From positions 1-34,858 of the forward strand of contig JBGQHM010000017.1 in NCBI GenBank assembly GCA_041497995.1: 34,858 bases of DNA, given 5' to 3'. The position numbers and the translations under genes are program-made. Shown here piece by piece: positions 33,987 through 34,858 of this stretch; within the stretch, counting starts at the first letter, position 1; every line of letters begins with the position of its first letter. This DNA is from DATKMS01 sp041497995 (GTDB lineage Bacteria; Desulfobacterota; Binatia; HRBIN30). Under the pieces are notes generated by a model. It had not been told where the DNA came from. It saw only the letters and a program-made list of their open reading frames with translations, and did not search any database.

Positions 33987-34819
33987 CGGACTGAAAGCAA
34001 CGAGCCCACCGGACGCTCTGGGGTGGGACTGCCAGGCGATAGGGGGGCGTGGCGTGGATTTGCGAGGAGTTGTGCCCGATTCCTCGGATTCCACGGCACG
34101 TCCCTCGCGGTGGCCTACACTCCGAGACGGGAGCCGCGCTCCCTTTTCCGCAGAGTTATGGAAGCTGGGTCCGACAATCGCTTTGTTGCCTCGTTTCGTC
34201 ATCTTGCCAGACGACTGGTTCCAGCCGCTGCGGAGCGCGTCGAGTTGCTCACAGGCCGCGAGCTGGCGTGGCAGGTGAGGGTGAACCAGCAGTCTCAGTG
34301 CGTGCGCAGGTACTTGAAGGTCTGTTCCATGTGGCGGGTGCTCAGCCAGAGATGTGGGCCACTCGCAGGGCTGGCAGCGAGGAGCGCAGTAGCGATTCGC
34401 TCATCGGTATACTGCGCAACTGCATAGCCGTGATCCTCGAACCACTGCCGCAAACCGCCCATCGTGGCCAGCACAGTAGGCCATCGGCCATCGCCATTCA
34501 TCACTGCATTCCTTACGCCCGAGCGGGATCGTGCCGCAATTCGTAGATCTACGGATTTTGCCAACAGGGACCTTCGCCGATCCGAACTAGACACTGCGCG
34601 TCTAGCCCGGCCATGAAGGCATGGATGGACGTGCATAGTCACTACAACGAGCGCGCCATACCTTCGACGCCATCGTCAACGTCCACTACGAGACGATGCC
34701 CGGCAACCCGGTCTCTGCCGGTGGCGTCGCGGTGAAGTTCACTGCGGGTCGCTCCGCAGCTGCTGGCATCCGCGCAGTGAATCGGGTACTCATCACGACG
34801 TTCGATAGTTACACCTCTT
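33987..34819. other. Gene-poor region before the tRNA
   Basis: No well-supported gene is seen. Open frames at 34023-34546 overlap in several frames without family motifs. At about 34665-34800 a plus-strand reading (TFDAIVNVHYETMPGNPV onward) has a protein-like composition but no start, and could be the remnant of a gene. The region may be eroded or recently inserted DNA next to a tRNA gene. Confidence 0.4.
34295..34501 (-). CDS. Possible small hypothetical protein
   Basis: From an ATG at 34501 the minus strand encodes 68 residues starting MNGDGRWPTVLATMGG and ending MEQTFKYLRTH. Its mixed composition (aromatics, acidic and basic residues, no Arg/Pro excess) is more protein-like than other frames nearby. 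No family is recognised and the ribosome site is weak, so it may be a chance frame. Confidence 0.3.
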   Translation of the reverse strand: MNGDGRWPTVLATMGGLRQWFEDHGYAVAQYTDERIATALLAASPASGPHLWLSTRHMEQTFKYLRTH

Positions 34820-34858
34820 GCCCTCGTAGCTCAGGTGGATAGAGCACAGGATTCCTAA
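34820..34858 (+). tRNA. tRNA-Arg(CCT), 5' half only (cut by window edge)
   Basis: The sequence gives a 7-base acceptor strand GCCCTCG, TA, D-stem GCTC and GAGC around an AGGTGGATA loop, then anticodon-stem strand CAGGA and loop TTCCTAA. The loop places CCT at the anticodon, hence tRNA-Arg. The window stops at the last base of the anticodon loop, so the 3' half is not visible and acceptor pairing cannot be checked. Confidence 0.85.

Overview
The window is high-GC bacterial DNA, densely packed with genes. The best lineage guess is an uncultured deltaproteobacterium-like organism, possibly Candidatus Binatota/Binatia. The clues are a secreted protein with paired calcium-binding GDCNGD/DELI loops, long Thr-Pro linkers in several exported proteins, two F420-type enzymes and a Nar/Nxr-type respiratory cluster. 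This placement is inference; no rRNA or other clear taxonomic marker is present.

Layout. (a) 1-1121: partial secreted sialate O-acetylesterase-type SGNH esterase, minus strand. (b) 1466-5243: five translationally coupled genes (geranylgeranyl-reductase-type flavoprotein, HAD-IB phosphatase, small membrane protein, BtuF-like corrinoid/metal-binding protein, SAM methyltransferase). (c) 5227-8202: large winged-helix/AAA/TPR regulator on the minus strand, divergent from a secreted EF-hand protein (8285-10408); its interdomain linker is encoded by an inverted repeat. (d) 10457-12554: VOC-family protein, deazaflavin (F420)-type nitroreductase and F420-type luciferase-like monooxygenase. (e) 12687-26420: the centrepiece, a respiratory operon. 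(f) 26445-27677: divergent hemerythrin and Crp/Fnr regulator. (g) 27789-30529: two exported Thr-Pro-linker proteins. (h) 30664-32820: a PIG-L-like protein and two decayed glycan genes. (i) 33495-34858: a small secreted protein, a gene-poor stretch and the 5' half of a tRNA-Arg(CCT) cut by the window edge.

The respiratory operon joins modules usually found apart. It has an outer-membrane porin, an NfnB/GltD-like FAD protein with extra ferredoxin domains, a Rieske protein, a b6-type cytochrome b, a heptaheme cytochrome c, and a Tat-exported molybdenum catalytic subunit of the nitrite oxidoreductase/periplasmic nitrate reductase (Nxr/pNar) type. These are followed by its four-cluster Fe-S subunit, a heme-b gamma subunit that looks like a lipoprotein, and a TorD/NarJ chaperone. 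The simplest model links the quinone pool (and perhaps NAD(P)H through the flavoprotein), via Rieske/cytochrome b and the heptaheme cytochrome, to a periplasm-facing nitrate/nitrite enzyme. The direction of catalysis cannot be decided from this sequence. A TGAT-N4-ATCA palindrome before the porin and a Crp/Fnr gene downstream suggest control by a Crp/Fnr factor.

Two palindromic repeat elements lie inside gene units: one between the cytochrome b and cytochrome c genes, and one in frame inside the regulator. The right-hand part shows decay: a nonsense-interrupted glycosyltransferase and a DUF354 gene with an internal deletion.
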